A stretch of DNA of 64,000 nucleotides, from NCBI GenBank assembly GCA_016183765.1, contig JACPEA010000010.1, positions 1 to 64,000 of the forward strand, written 5' to 3'. The notes under the pieces are model-generated. The model did no database searches. It worked only from the letters and a program-made list of their open reading frames with translations, and was not told the DNA's origin. The DNA is from Bacteroidota bacterium (GTDB taxonomy: Bacteria > Bacteroidota > Bacteroidia > Chitinophagales > Chitinophagaceae). Below, piece after piece: positions 56,901 through 64,000 of this stretch. The first letter of the stretch is position 1; each line of letters starts with the position of its first letter. Position numbers and translations under genes: made by a program.

Positions 56901-59900
56901 TGACTTAGAAAAAAAATCCATACAACCCGGAGAAACGGCTCATTTTATCAGCTATAGCCAACCTGCGGACTTGTTTGTCATCAGGCAAAAAAAACAAAAC
57001 AACCAGCAGGAGAATTACCAATTCATTCAAAAAACAAAGGGGGTGGAAGACATCCGTTTTACGGCTACTGAAGCAGACAGGGGCGGCATAGGCATTACAG
57101 AAACATTTGTATGGGACAACCGGGTATACAGCTTTCTGTACCATATGGAAGTACCCTGGCGCAACAAAGAACTTGCCATCCGTTATGAGACCTACCGGAA
57201 CAAAACAGAACCGGGCAGTAAAGAAACATGGACACTGACCATTAAAGGCAACGGGGGAGAAAAAACCACAGCCGAGTTACTCACAGCCATGTACGATGCT
57301 TCGCTTGACCAGTTCTCCCGGCATGAATGGCATATCCCTTACCTCTGGCGAAACAACTGGATACAAAATGATTTTAGCGGGAACAGCAACTTTACGGAAA
57401 ACATTTCTACCGGCAATTACCTGCATCCGGACCCATCTTCTTTTACAGTACTTGTATTTGATCAACTGGCAGAAGACGCTTCTCTGTTATGGAACCAGAA
57501 CCTGGCTCGTTTATTGAATCATCCGCGCCATCTCCTCTCCAGGTCACTAAGAGAGAAACTGGTCGAAATGAATGATGGAATAGTGACCGGGTATGCTAAC
57601 ACCGGGAAAAAAACAATACCGAAGATGACAAATGCCCTTCCAGTCAACAGCATGCATATTTTACAGGAAAACGAATCGAATAAAATCTCCAACAACGCCA
57701 CTCAAAGAATGTTGGCCAAAACGCCAGCACCCGATAAAGAGGAAGAGATAAGAACACAGCAAGCGCAATCGGCAACGGGTATTGATCTGTCCAATATCAC
57801 CCCCCGTAAGAATTTCAAGGAAACCGCTTTCTTTTTTCCACAACTCTATGCCGACTCAACGGGCAAATACAGTTTTAGTTTTACCATGCCCGAAGCGCTT
57901 ACCCAATGGAAATGGATGAGTTTTGCCCATACCCGGGAACTGGCATTGGGGTATACAGACGAGTCATCTATCGTTACCCAGAAAAAATTAATGGTACAAC
58001 CCAACACTCCTCGTTTTTTACGTGAGGGCGATCATATTGAACTGAGCAGCAAAATTGTGAACCTCAGCGAACAGGAACTGACCGGCCAGGTGAGCCTTGA
58101 ATTACTGGATGCGGGCAACAACAGTTCTGTGGACGGATGGTTCCAGAATGTATTTCCTGTGCAATACTTTACCGTAGAAGCCGGCAAGGCCACTGTTGTC
58201 AAATTCCCCATCCAGGTACCTTTTAATTTCAACCGACCACTTACCTGGCGCATCAGGGCGGGGACAGCATTGGTAAACGATGGCGAAGAAAACACCATAC
58301 CGGTTGTAACCAACCGACAATTAGTAACCGAAAGTCTTCCGCTATTCATCAAAGGTGATACCACCCAAACCTTCAGATTCGACAAACTGCTCCATAACAC
58401 CAGCGAAAGCCTGTCGCAGCAGGGACTAACGGTTGAATTCAGCAGTAATCCTGTCTGGAATGCGGTACAGGCGCTACCCTACCTGATGGAGTATCCCTAT
58501 GAATGTGCCGAACAGAGTTTTAACCGTTTGTACGCCAATCTGTTGGCCTCATGGATCGTAAACAGGAACAGCAGGATCAGGAAAGTGCTGGCGCAATGGC
58601 AGCAAGACAGCAGTTCACGGCAAAGTACACTCCAGAAGAATGAGGAACTGAAACAACTGCTGTTGCAGGAAACGCCCTGGGTATTACAGGCAGAAAACGA
58701 GGAACAGCAAAAGAAAAACATAGCCCTGTTATTCGACCTGGTAAAACTCGAGAACCAGGCGGCCATCTGGATCGATAAACTTGCACAAATGCAATTATCC
58801 AACGGCGCTTTCAGCTGGTTCAGGGGAGGATATGAAGACCGGTACATCACCAATTATATACTTACCGGTATTGGTAAACTGAAGCGCCTGGGGGCATTAT
58901 CGCCGGAAATGGCGGGAAAAATGCGCAACATTACGGTGAAAGCCCTCCGTTTTCTGGATGGAAAGATCCAGGAAGATTACCGGGTTATGCAGAAAAGCGG
59001 GCTCAGCAAAAACACAGAAATCAAGGGAACCCATGCCGATTATCTGTACATGCGCAGTTTCTTCCGGGATATTGCACAGCAATCCCCGGAAGCTTACCAG
59101 TTCCTGCTGACACAGGCTAAAAAATACTGGACAACACAAAACAGTTTTTACAAAGCAAAACTGGGACTGGTATTCTACCGTACAGGGAACGAGCAAACTG
59201 CCACGAAAGAAATACTTCCCGCATTACTGGAGAATGCCATAACCGATCCGCAACAAGGTATGTATTGGAAATCGGCCTACGCCGGAAACTGGTACCAATC
59301 GCCCATTGAACACCAGAGCATGCTGATCAGTTTTATGAGTGAAATTACCCAGGACACCAAAAATGAATGGTTGAACGAGCATGTCTATGATATGAAAACC
59401 TGGTTACTCCTGAACAAACAAAGCAACCACTGGAAAACAACTATCGCAACAGCTGATGCCTGTTATGCATTACTGGCAAATGGAACAGACTGGCTGAATA
59501 CAGAAAAAAAAGTCGCCATACGCCTTGGCCAGACAGAGATCCACAACGACCCGCAGCAATCAGAAGCGGGTACAGGTTATTTCAAAAAAAGGATTGATGG
59601 CAACAAGATCGATAACCAGATGGGAAATATTACCGTTACCGTTCAATCTTCATCTCCTGCTTCGGCATTCAATGGATCTGCGGTTTCCAAGTATTCATCT
59701 CCTTCATGGGGCGCTGTGTACTGGCAATATTTTGAAGACCTGGATAAGATAACACCTGCTGCTACACCCTTATCGCTCACCAAAAAACTATTCATCGAAA
59801 AAAACAGCGGGCAGGGAAAAATACTGCAGGTTTTGAAAGAGGGGGAACCGTTGCAGATTGGCGACAAACTGATCGTTCGCCTGGAGCTTCGCAGTAACAG

Positions 59901-60192
59901 GGACCTGGATTATGTACACCTGAAAGATATGCGTGCAGCCTCCATGGAACCCACAAATATATTTAGTGGTTACAGATGGCAGGATGGACTGGGCTACTAT
60001 GAAAGCACCCGGGATGTGAGCAGCAATTTTTTCATTGACCATTTACAGAAAGGAACTTATGTATTTGAATACCCGATGTTCATCACCCATACCGGGGAAT
60101 TTTCTGCAGGAATAGCCAGCATCCAGTGCATGTATGCACCGGAATTTACGAGTCATTCGGAAGGTATCAGGATCAGGGTAACCAATCCCTGA
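53941..60192 (+). CDS. Bacterial alpha-2-macroglobulin family protein
   Basis: 2083 aa from ATG 53941 (signal peptide FRKLLTVGTLFLAASASAQ, no lipobox Cys). An N-terminal helical part to about residue 400, then macroglobulin domains (MG-type DRSMYRPGQTVFFKGIAV, about residues 610-630; FSVEEYKRPAFQVSF), the A2M domain (about 1300: ETAFFFPQLYADSTGKYSFS; PEALTQWKWMSFAHT) and the thioester motif in YPYECAEQSFNRLY (Cys1522, Gln1525), followed by the alpha-helical thioester domain and a receptor-like end. It would trap proteases covalently outside the inner membrane. No pbpC neighbour, unlike the E. coli YfhM type. Confidence 0.88.
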   Translation: MKFRKLLTVGTLFLAASASAQNTDTAFQNEWLRIDTLIVQKDLTRTALDRVAAVYKKAKQQQLPAQSIKCLIYQYSLQQRLTDRSPNLFLKQVEEELVHTRNETERAILHALLAKLYLQYRNNAFWQISQRKKTGTPGKDITTWGLDEFSLAIDQHYLSSLKNAQQLQQVPVSAYDAVIKKGNSRLLRPTLYDLLAHEALDYFKAGEYSGGRVSPILPADRFLIPVQQALAPMEVFTTHRFTTKDSSSSQWQTLQLFQQLMRFHRNDVNKEALLELNTERIQWIYQQTDISGKEDLYTAALEEMTKLYPTSISTSQAWHLLARKEADKAASYQPFQDTTHRWAYQRAREIAEKALLRYTETIAHPGISNLHNLLAEIKQKELSTQTEAVNLPGKAFRALVSYRNVDTVYIRIIRLANKQVNEKTDNVHRPWQKMLEQAPDHELRLALPGSDDHQSHATEIMLNKLPVGQYALLCSDNSSFNDSLHKISLQYFQVSQLSYIRNGRDYFVLNRATGQPVPEVRATVYEYRYSLGEGEYTKAAELITDKNGHFRYADNQRAANTKIELTLKEDRLLPTISEHVYYNYEMSPANRDSISYEINNSRVFFFTDRSMYRPGQTVFFKGIAVTKDVHTKSSKLITSTEKHWVYMNDVNGKHVDSIQAVLNSYGSFSGNFRIPAQTLTGRFSITVRYIPAEGNTFSVEEYKRPAFQVSFEKVQKAYRLNDSITITGNAVAYAGNTISGSKVVYNITRTKHYPMPWGYRMNYDRGSDDRQITSGESVTDDSGHFAISFKALAGDITSRSNNTYFSYRITADITDSNGETRSAETMVRAGSVSLLLSLNMPEKIEVDSLKKINLTTTNLNNEKLPALVQIQIYSLQEPGRVIRKRYWERPDQFVMQEADFIKIFPSDEYHAESDYRTWPTHQLVHTGNVDTKEMDAYPVTAGTLAPGFYRIEATATDPYGQKISTASYLQVYHANTHAFGNHTLVFHDLEKKSIQPGETAHFISYSQPADLFVIRQKKQNNQQENYQFIQKTKGVEDIRFTATEADRGGIGITETFVWDNRVYSFLYHMEVPWRNKELAIRYETYRNKTEPGSKETWTLTIKGNGGEKTTAELLTAMYDASLDQFSRHEWHIPYLWRNNWIQNDFSGNSNFTENISTGNYLHPDPSSFTVLVFDQLAEDASLLWNQNLARLLNHPRHLLSRSLREKLVEMNDGIVTGYANTGKKTIPKMTNALPVNSMHILQENESNKISNNATQRMLAKTPAPDKEEEIRTQQAQSATGIDLSNITPRKNFKETAFFFPQLYADSTGKYSFSFTMPEALTQWKWMSFAHTRELALGYTDESSIVTQKKLMVQPNTPRFLREGDHIELSSKIVNLSEQELTGQVSLELLDAGNNSSVDGWFQNVFPVQYFTVEAGKATVVKFPIQVPFNFNRPLTWRIRAGTALVNDGEENTIPVVTNRQLVTESLPLFIKGDTTQTFRFDKLLHNTSESLSQQGLTVEFSSNPVWNAVQALPYLMEYPYECAEQSFNRLYANLLASWIVNRNSRIRKVLAQWQQDSSSRQSTLQKNEELKQLLLQETPWVLQAENEEQQKKNIALLFDLVKLENQAAIWIDKLAQMQLSNGAFSWFRGGYEDRYITNYILTGIGKLKRLGALSPEMAGKMRNITVKALRFLDGKIQEDYRVMQKSGLSKNTEIKGTHADYLYMRSFFRDIAQQSPEAYQFLLTQAKKYWTTQNSFYKAKLGLVFYRTGNEQTATKEILPALLENAITDPQQGMYWKSAYAGNWYQSPIEHQSMLISFMSEITQDTKNEWLNEHVYDMKTWLLLNKQSNHWKTTIATADACYALLANGTDWLNTEKKVAIRLGQTEIHNDPQQSEAGTGYFKKRIDGNKIDNQMGNITVTVQSSSPASAFNGSAVSKYSSPSWGAVYWQYFEDLDKITPAATPLSLTKKLFIEKNSGQGKILQVLKEGEPLQIGDKLIVRLELRSNRDLDYVHLKDMRAASMEPTNIFSGYRWQDGLGYYESTRDVSSNFFIDHLQKGTYVFEYPMFITHTGEFSAGIASIQCMYAPEFTSHSEGIRIRVTNP

Positions 60193-60304
60193 TGCGGCAA
60201 TTGTGCCTTTATCTGCCTGACTTATATTCGCGTGAAGGCACAATAATTTTGTCCACAGATCCTGTTCTGGCTGATTGACAGGCTTTTTATACATCTTTGC
60301 AGGT

Positions 60305-61363
60305 ATGCAAGTGGATTATATCATAGTAGGCCAGGGTATCTGTGGTACGTTTCTTAGTCACGAACTGATCAAAGCCGGCAAATCCGTACTGGTGATCGAT
60401 GAAAGCAAACCCAATTCCTCCACCAAAGTAGCCAGTGGCGTCATCAACCCGATCACCGGCAGAAGAATGGTTCGTACCTGGGAGATCGAAAAATTAATGC
60501 CCTATGCTGTTCAGGCATACCAGGATTTTGGTGAAGAACTGGGCATACCCCTGATCAGGCAGTGCAACATTCTCGATTTTCATCCAACCCCACAGATGGT
60601 GATGGCATTCCGCGATCGCCTGCCGGAAGAGCAGGAATACCTGCACTACCCGGTAGATCCAGATCACTGGAAGCAGTATTTCCATTTTGATTTCACGATC
60701 GGCGAAATAGCTCCTTGCTGGCTGATAGACCTGCATGCATTATTGGCCAGCTGGCGGAAAAAACTGCAAAGCCAACAACAACTACTGGAAACTTCTTTTC
60801 AACTGGACGATTGCACCATTGGCCAGGATGAAGTGCGCTACCAGCAGATACAAGCAAGAAAAATACTATTCAGCGATGGCGTGGCGGGTTTCGATAATCC
60901 CTACTTCAAAAACCTTCCCTATGCAAGAAATAAGGGGCAGGCGCTGATCGTGTGCATACCCGGCTTACCCCGGACCCATATCTTTAAACAGGGATTTGTA
61001 GTGGTCCCCTGGCAGGAACCTGACCTGTTCTGGGTAGGCTCTACCTATGAATGGGATTTTACAGATACAAAACCATCCGCAGATTTTCGCAACAAAGCAG
61101 AGGCACACCTGAAACACTGGCTCAAACAACCTTTTGAAACCTTGGATCATATGGCGGCTGAACGGCCAGCCAATATGGAAAGAAGACCCTTTGTGGGCCT
61201 GCATCCACTTACACCCACTGTAGGCGTATTCAACGGAATGGGAACCAAGGGATGTTCACTGGCCCCCTATTTTTCCAGGGAGTTCGCGAATTACCTTGTG
61301 CAGGAAAGTCCCATCCACCCACAGGCTGATGTGCGTAGGTTTACTAAGATTTTAAGTCGCTGA
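60305..61363 (+). CDS. FAD-dependent oxidoreductase (DAO family)
   Basis: 352 aa from ATG 60305 (MQVDYIIVGQGICGTFLSHE); the earlier in-frame ATG lacks family support. GxGxxG-type FAD site (residues 9-14) and the later GVFNGMGTKGCSLAPYFSRE (about 315-335) fit the D-amino-acid oxidase/glycine oxidase-like fold. Substrate unknown. Downstream of the macroglobulin on the same strand (112 nt). A near-match -7 box (CATCTTTG, 60292-60299) ends 5 nt before the ATG. Confidence 0.8.
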   Translation: MQVDYIIVGQGICGTFLSHELIKAGKSVLVIDESKPNSSTKVASGVINPITGRRMVRTWEIEKLMPYAVQAYQDFGEELGIPLIRQCNILDFHPTPQMVMAFRDRLPEEQEYLHYPVDPDHWKQYFHFDFTIGEIAPCWLIDLHALLASWRKKLQSQQQLLETSFQLDDCTIGQDEVRYQQIQARKILFSDGVAGFDNPYFKNLPYARNKGQALIVCIPGLPRTHIFKQGFVVVPWQEPDLFWVGSTYEWDFTDTKPSADFRNKAEAHLKHWLKQPFETLDHMAAERPANMERRPFVGLHPLTPTVGVFNGMGTKGCSLAPYFSREFANYLVQESPIHPQADVRRFTKILSR

Positions 61364-61417
61364 TTGCTTACAAAAAATTAATATTGTATCCATCAAATCA
61401 CTGCTAACGTCTTTTCA

Positions 61418-61843
61418 ATGGATACGCTGAAAACCCCTGTCATCAGCAATGCTGACAACAGTTATATCATCCCGCTACGCTACCGGAAAATGGAAAACCT
61501 GCATATTGTTTTCTGGTTGTTCAAAGATGTGGCATGGTGTATGGTATGGAAACCGCTGGGTATTGTCATGATCCTTCCTACCCTGGTGATATCGATCATT
61601 ATTGCCTGGCGTACCAGGCAGTATATGTCGGAACTCTGTCATAACCTGGCCATCTCCATCTGGATCACTGCCAACTCGTACTGGATGCTGAGTGAGTTCC
61701 TTGGTTTTGACCACTATGCACTGATCGGCGAACTTACTTTCAAACACCTGGCATTGATCCCTTTTGCGCTCGGGATACTGATACTGGGCTTCTATTACCT
61801 TATCTGGAAACCCCGCCACCCGAACGAACTTGAAACCATGTAG
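61418..61843 (+). CDS. Small polytopic membrane protein, unknown
   Basis: 141 aa. Three hydrophobic segments: MVWKPLGIVMILPTLVISII (about residues 42-61), LAISIWITANSYWMLSEFLG (77-96) and LALIPFALGILILGFYYLIW (111-130). Trp/Tyr-rich, with conserved-looking HNLAISIWITANS. No family assigned. It lies 54 nt after the FAD oxidoreductase gene, same strand, so likely co-transcribed. Confidence 0.65.
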   Translation: MDTLKTPVISNADNSYIIPLRYRKMENLHIVFWLFKDVAWCMVWKPLGIVMILPTLVISIIIAWRTRQYMSELCHNLAISIWITANSYWMLSEFLGFDHYALIGELTFKHLALIPFALGILILGFYYLIWKPRHPNELETM

Positions 61844-62235
61844 CAAAAAAGCCGGGAAAACCGTCATTTTACCGCTCATCAAACATACTTTACCACTTGT
61901 GAAACCGCAAGTCCCGTTTAACCCGGATCCGTTTTATGGTGTGCTGCACTTCGCCATATCTTTACGCTATCAAAGTAAATGGAGCCTCGCTCCCATGTAA
62001 TATGAACCACTTGCCCGAATCTCTGCTTTTTAGGTTTCGCCAGCACATCAAACCACCGGGATTCTAAATCCTCCGTTCCACCCACCTTTCCGGACAAGAA
62101 AACAAGTAACACCAGCCGTTGCTACAGTTGGTCATAACTGCCAGCGTATGCCACGACAGGTGTCACCCATCCTCGCATCCCAGGTTACCGCAGCGCGGTA
62201 GTGGACCCGTATTCACCCAACCAACTTAACTACTT
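61844..62235. other. 392-nt region without a supported gene
   Basis: A 21-codon reading frame (62002-62067, MNHLPESLLFRFRQHIKPPG) lies here but is too short to support. No tRNA, terminator with U-tract or promoter of the local type is seen. It may be a decayed gene or a non-coding RNA; nothing distinguishes these. Confidence 0.4.
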
Positions 62236-62385
62236 ATGTTCTTATCAATGAAACCGATCGTTCTCGCGATTCTGGGAGGTGCCATCCTGCTGTGGTTATT
62301 CACCTCTTCCCATGAGCCTAATACAGGCACAAAAGCAGCCAAAAAAAATATCACTTCACACACAGCGACTCTTTTGAACAGATGA
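62236..62385 (+). CDS. Short hydrophobic peptide gene, possibly repeat-truncated
   Basis: 49 aa (MFLSMKPIVLAILGGAILLW then a hydrophilic tail); the ATG at 62248 is an alternative. A single N-terminal TM or signal anchor. The frame stops at TGA 62383-62385 where a degenerate heptad array begins. A run of eight A (62341-62348) lies in the tail; a -1 slip there would extend the product to 62501 through the repeat. No family recognised. Probably real but weakly supported. Confidence 0.4.
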   Translation: MFLSMKPIVLAILGGAILLWLFTSSHEPNTGTKAAKKNITSHTATLLNR

Positions 62386-62485
62386 GCAAGGAACTGATGA
62401 ACAAAGAATGGGTAAAGGCATGCTTTCTTCTGCTACTACAACATTCCTTGTCCCTTGTCCCTTGTCCCTTGTCCCTTGTTCAATA
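62383..62485. repeat. Heptad array with expanded TCCCTTG word
   Basis: Right part: TTCCTTG, four TCCCTTG, TTCAATA in perfect 7-base phase (62444-62485), ending 3 nt past the lipoprotein stop codon (62480-62482). Left part 62383-62410 is a degenerate complement (TGAGCAA, GGAACTG, ATGAACA, AAGAATG). It uses the same TTCCTTG and TTCAATA words as the arrays at 33084 and 38334, with a private fourfold expansion. Confidence 0.7.
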
Positions 62486-62935
62486 CCTTCTGAAGGTATA
62501 ACGGGCAATCGTATATCCATTATAATTGGTAGCGATGAGGCGGCTGCCTGTATAAGTGATATCATCAAACACCAGGTCCGCCGAGCCAGCAGTAACCGGA
62601 TCGTAAACATGGATCTCGAACGAATCGTGCAGGTCGTTGTAATAGTTGCCATACTGGTCGTAATAACCCGACTGGATAGTACGGATACGCCAGCTACCGC
62701 GCATAAAGTTGTATCCATCATCGTATTCGGCTGTACCGTTGTTGTAAAAACGGAATACCCCGTTTTCAAGCCCGGTATTAAAATAGTACCAGCCATTACC
62801 ACTGTTGCGCGAAGATTCGCTCAGCACCCAGGATCCGGCCACAGGTGGCTGCGTGGTGCCAACCACCGTTTTTACACAACTCTGTGTCAGGAACAGCACA
62901 GTAATCAGCATCAGGTAGTGTAGACTTGTTTTCAT
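62480..62935 (-). CDS. Putative lipoprotein
   Basis: 151 aa. Signal sequence with lipobox (LFLTQSC, Cys20). The mature part is small, Tyr/Gly-rich and beta-like (WVLSESSRNSGNGWYYFNTG, FEIHVYDPVTAGSADLVFDD), in the style of lipocalin-like small lipoproteins in Bacteroidota. Its stop codon lies inside a heptad array. Function unknown. Confidence 0.7.
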   Translation of the reverse strand: MKTSLHYLMLITVLFLTQSCVKTVVGTTQPPVAGSWVLSESSRNSGNGWYYFNTGLENGVFRFYNNGTAEYDDGYNFMRGSWRIRTIQSGYYDQYGNYYNDLHDSFEIHVYDPVTAGSADLVFDDITYTGSRLIATNYNGYTIARYTFRRY

Positions 62936-63047
62936 AACATGGGGGTTTTGGTGACAGACCTTATTTCTGTTACCTATCCAATTCTGTTACCAGAAAACAA
63001 TTTCTAAGAATTAAGTCGGGCTTTTATCGTTTTTTTAACAGCGCCCA

Positions 63048-64000
63048 TCATTCATCCCATTTGATCCGGGATGCAAGAACGGTAGTACCCAGTCCCAACA
63101 CAGCGATCAACGTGAACGACCATCGGAGACTGAATGCCTGCGCCATAAAACCCACTACCGGCGGTCCCAGGAGAAAACCCAGGAACCCAATGGTAGATAC
63201 GGCGGTCAATGCCACTCCAGGCGACAGTGTCTTTGATTTTCCTGCAGAGCTATATACCAGGGGAACCACTGAAGAAACGCCGATACCCACCAGCAGAAAA
63301 CCGATGGTTGCCGGAACTATATAAGGAAACAACACTGAGATCAGCAATCCGGTAGCAATGGTGATGCCACTGCTTTCCAGCACCAGCTTCTTGCCTATTT
63401 TGGTCACCAGCCAATCGCCCAGGAACCTGCCTCCTGCCATGGTGCTCATGAAAGCAGCATAACCCAGAGTGGTCATTTCTTTGGGAACGGCCACCACTTT
63501 TTGAAAATATACGCCACTCCAGTCGAACATGGTTCCTTCGCAAACCATGCAACTGAAAGCGATCAGGCCAAGTTTTAACAAATGTTCATCCGGTTTTACA
63601 AACAGGGGTTGATCAGGATGGCCGGCATCTTTGGGTAAAGCATAATTGCGGACAAGGATCACGCTGATAATGCAGGCGGCAGCAACAAAACAGAAATGAA
63701 GCAATGGGGTAATATTATTAGACACCACGAATGTGCCGATAGCCGCCCCCGTAAAACCGGCCATACTCCAGATACCATGAAAGGAAGCCATGATGGAACG
63801 CCCATACAAAGCTTCCACCCCAACGGCCTGGGTGTTGATGGCGATATTGCAGAGATTGCCCAGCAATCCGAAAGCAAATACCATGGGAACCAGCTGCCAG
63901 ATGGTTCCTGCCCAGCCGATCAGGACCAGGCTGGCGGGGTAAGCAATGGCCGCTACGGAGATCACCTGTTTACTACCAAACCTGGCCACCAACCATCCCG
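63048..64000 (-). CDS. MFS transporter, 5' end beyond the window
   Basis: At least 317 codons are visible; the frame runs open off the right edge, so the first transmembrane segments are missing. About nine hydrophobic segments, with GWLVARFGSKQVISV (the loop 2-3 motif of MFS, near the edge), GPPVVGFMAQAFSLRWSF and LGYAAFMSTMAGGRFLGDWL (second-half repeat of that motif). Sugar/drug-type MFS; substrate cannot be told. The stop is at 63048. Confidence 0.8.
   Translation of the reverse strand, partial: GWLVARFGSKQVISVAAIAYPASLVLIGWAGTIWQLVPMVFAFGLLGNLCNIAINTQAVGVEALYGRSIMASFHGIWSMAGFTGAAIGTFVVSNNITPLLHFCFVAAACIISVILVRNYALPKDAGHPDQPLFVKPDEHLLKLGLIAFSCMVCEGTMFDWSGVYFQKVVAVPKEMTTLGYAAFMSTMAGGRFLGDWLVTKIGKKLVLESSGITIATGLLISVLFPYIVPATIGFLLVGIGVSSVVPLVYSSAGKSKTLSPGVALTAVSTIGFLGFLLGPPVVGFMAQAFSLRWSFTLIAVLGLGTTVLASRIKWDE

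Noticed and set aside
61844..62235. tRNA, tmRNA or RNase P RNA in the gene-free stretch
   Set aside because: Searched by eye for a GTTCnAnnC arm, tmRNA ends and RNase P signature sequences; none present.

Overview
The window reads as a stretch of chromosome from a Bacteroidota bacterium, most likely family Chitinophagaceae. Supporting signs are type IX secretion (T9SS) C-terminal sorting domains on several large secreted proteins, promoter -7 boxes of the Bacteroidota TAnnTTTG type in front of ribosomal and housekeeping genes, a GSIII-type glutamine synthetase, an efp-accB-accC cluster, and almost no Shine-Dalgarno sites. It looks like a vertically inherited core region in which accessory secreted-protein genes have been placed between housekeeping genes. 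No tRNA, rRNA, insertion sequence, transposase or CRISPR array is visible.

Layout. 1-17 kb: the str/S10 ribosomal cluster on the minus strand (rpsL, rpsG, fusA, rpsJ, rplC), interrupted twice. About 9.6 kb between rpsG and fusA carries a lipoprotein, a small T9SS protein, a 279-aa secreted protein, a giant phage-tail-fibre-like repeat protein and two FKBP isomerases. An O-antigen-ligase/TPR gene on the opposite strand sits between fusA and rpsJ. 17-23 kb: a 1838-aa T9SS surface protein. 23-29 kb: ilvE, a possible HolD-like gene, rdgB, a thioesterase, aroE, a phosphosulfolactate synthase-like gene and a TPR protein. 29-43 kb: yidC, a DUF4407-like membrane protein, a DPP-IV-type peptidase, pyrG, a dienelactone hydrolase, proC, hldD and purL. 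43-54 kb: glnA (GSIII), small secreted proteins, accC/accB/efp, a PKD-repeat T9SS protein and sucD. 54-64 kb: a very large alpha-2-macroglobulin, an FAD oxidoreductase, small membrane and lipoproteins, and the end of an MFS transporter cut by the window edge.

The most unusual signal is not a gene. Seven intergenic loci hold short tandem-word arrays: six with 7-base words and one with 8-base words. Word content differs by locus (AGCTnnn, GTGAGTG/ACTCACC, AAAAGTC, TTCCTTG/TTCATCA/TTCAATA, ATTTTCAA). Most are folded into inverted repeats, with perfect arms of 26 bp at 6584-6649 and 24 bp at 38292-38364. Five of them begin or end exactly at a stop codon. Three loci share the same 7-base words in different order and number. 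In form they resemble the heptameric STRR repeats known from cyanobacteria, but here they are arranged as hairpins at gene 3' ends. I know of no described element that matches.

Other points of interest are the exact 336-bp and 111-bp tandem repeats in the tail-fibre-like gene, a triple 16-bp direct repeat (31 and 33 bp spacing) upstream of that operon, overlapping mutually exclusive hairpins after pyrG, and several -7 boxes so close to the start codon that transcripts could be leaderless.
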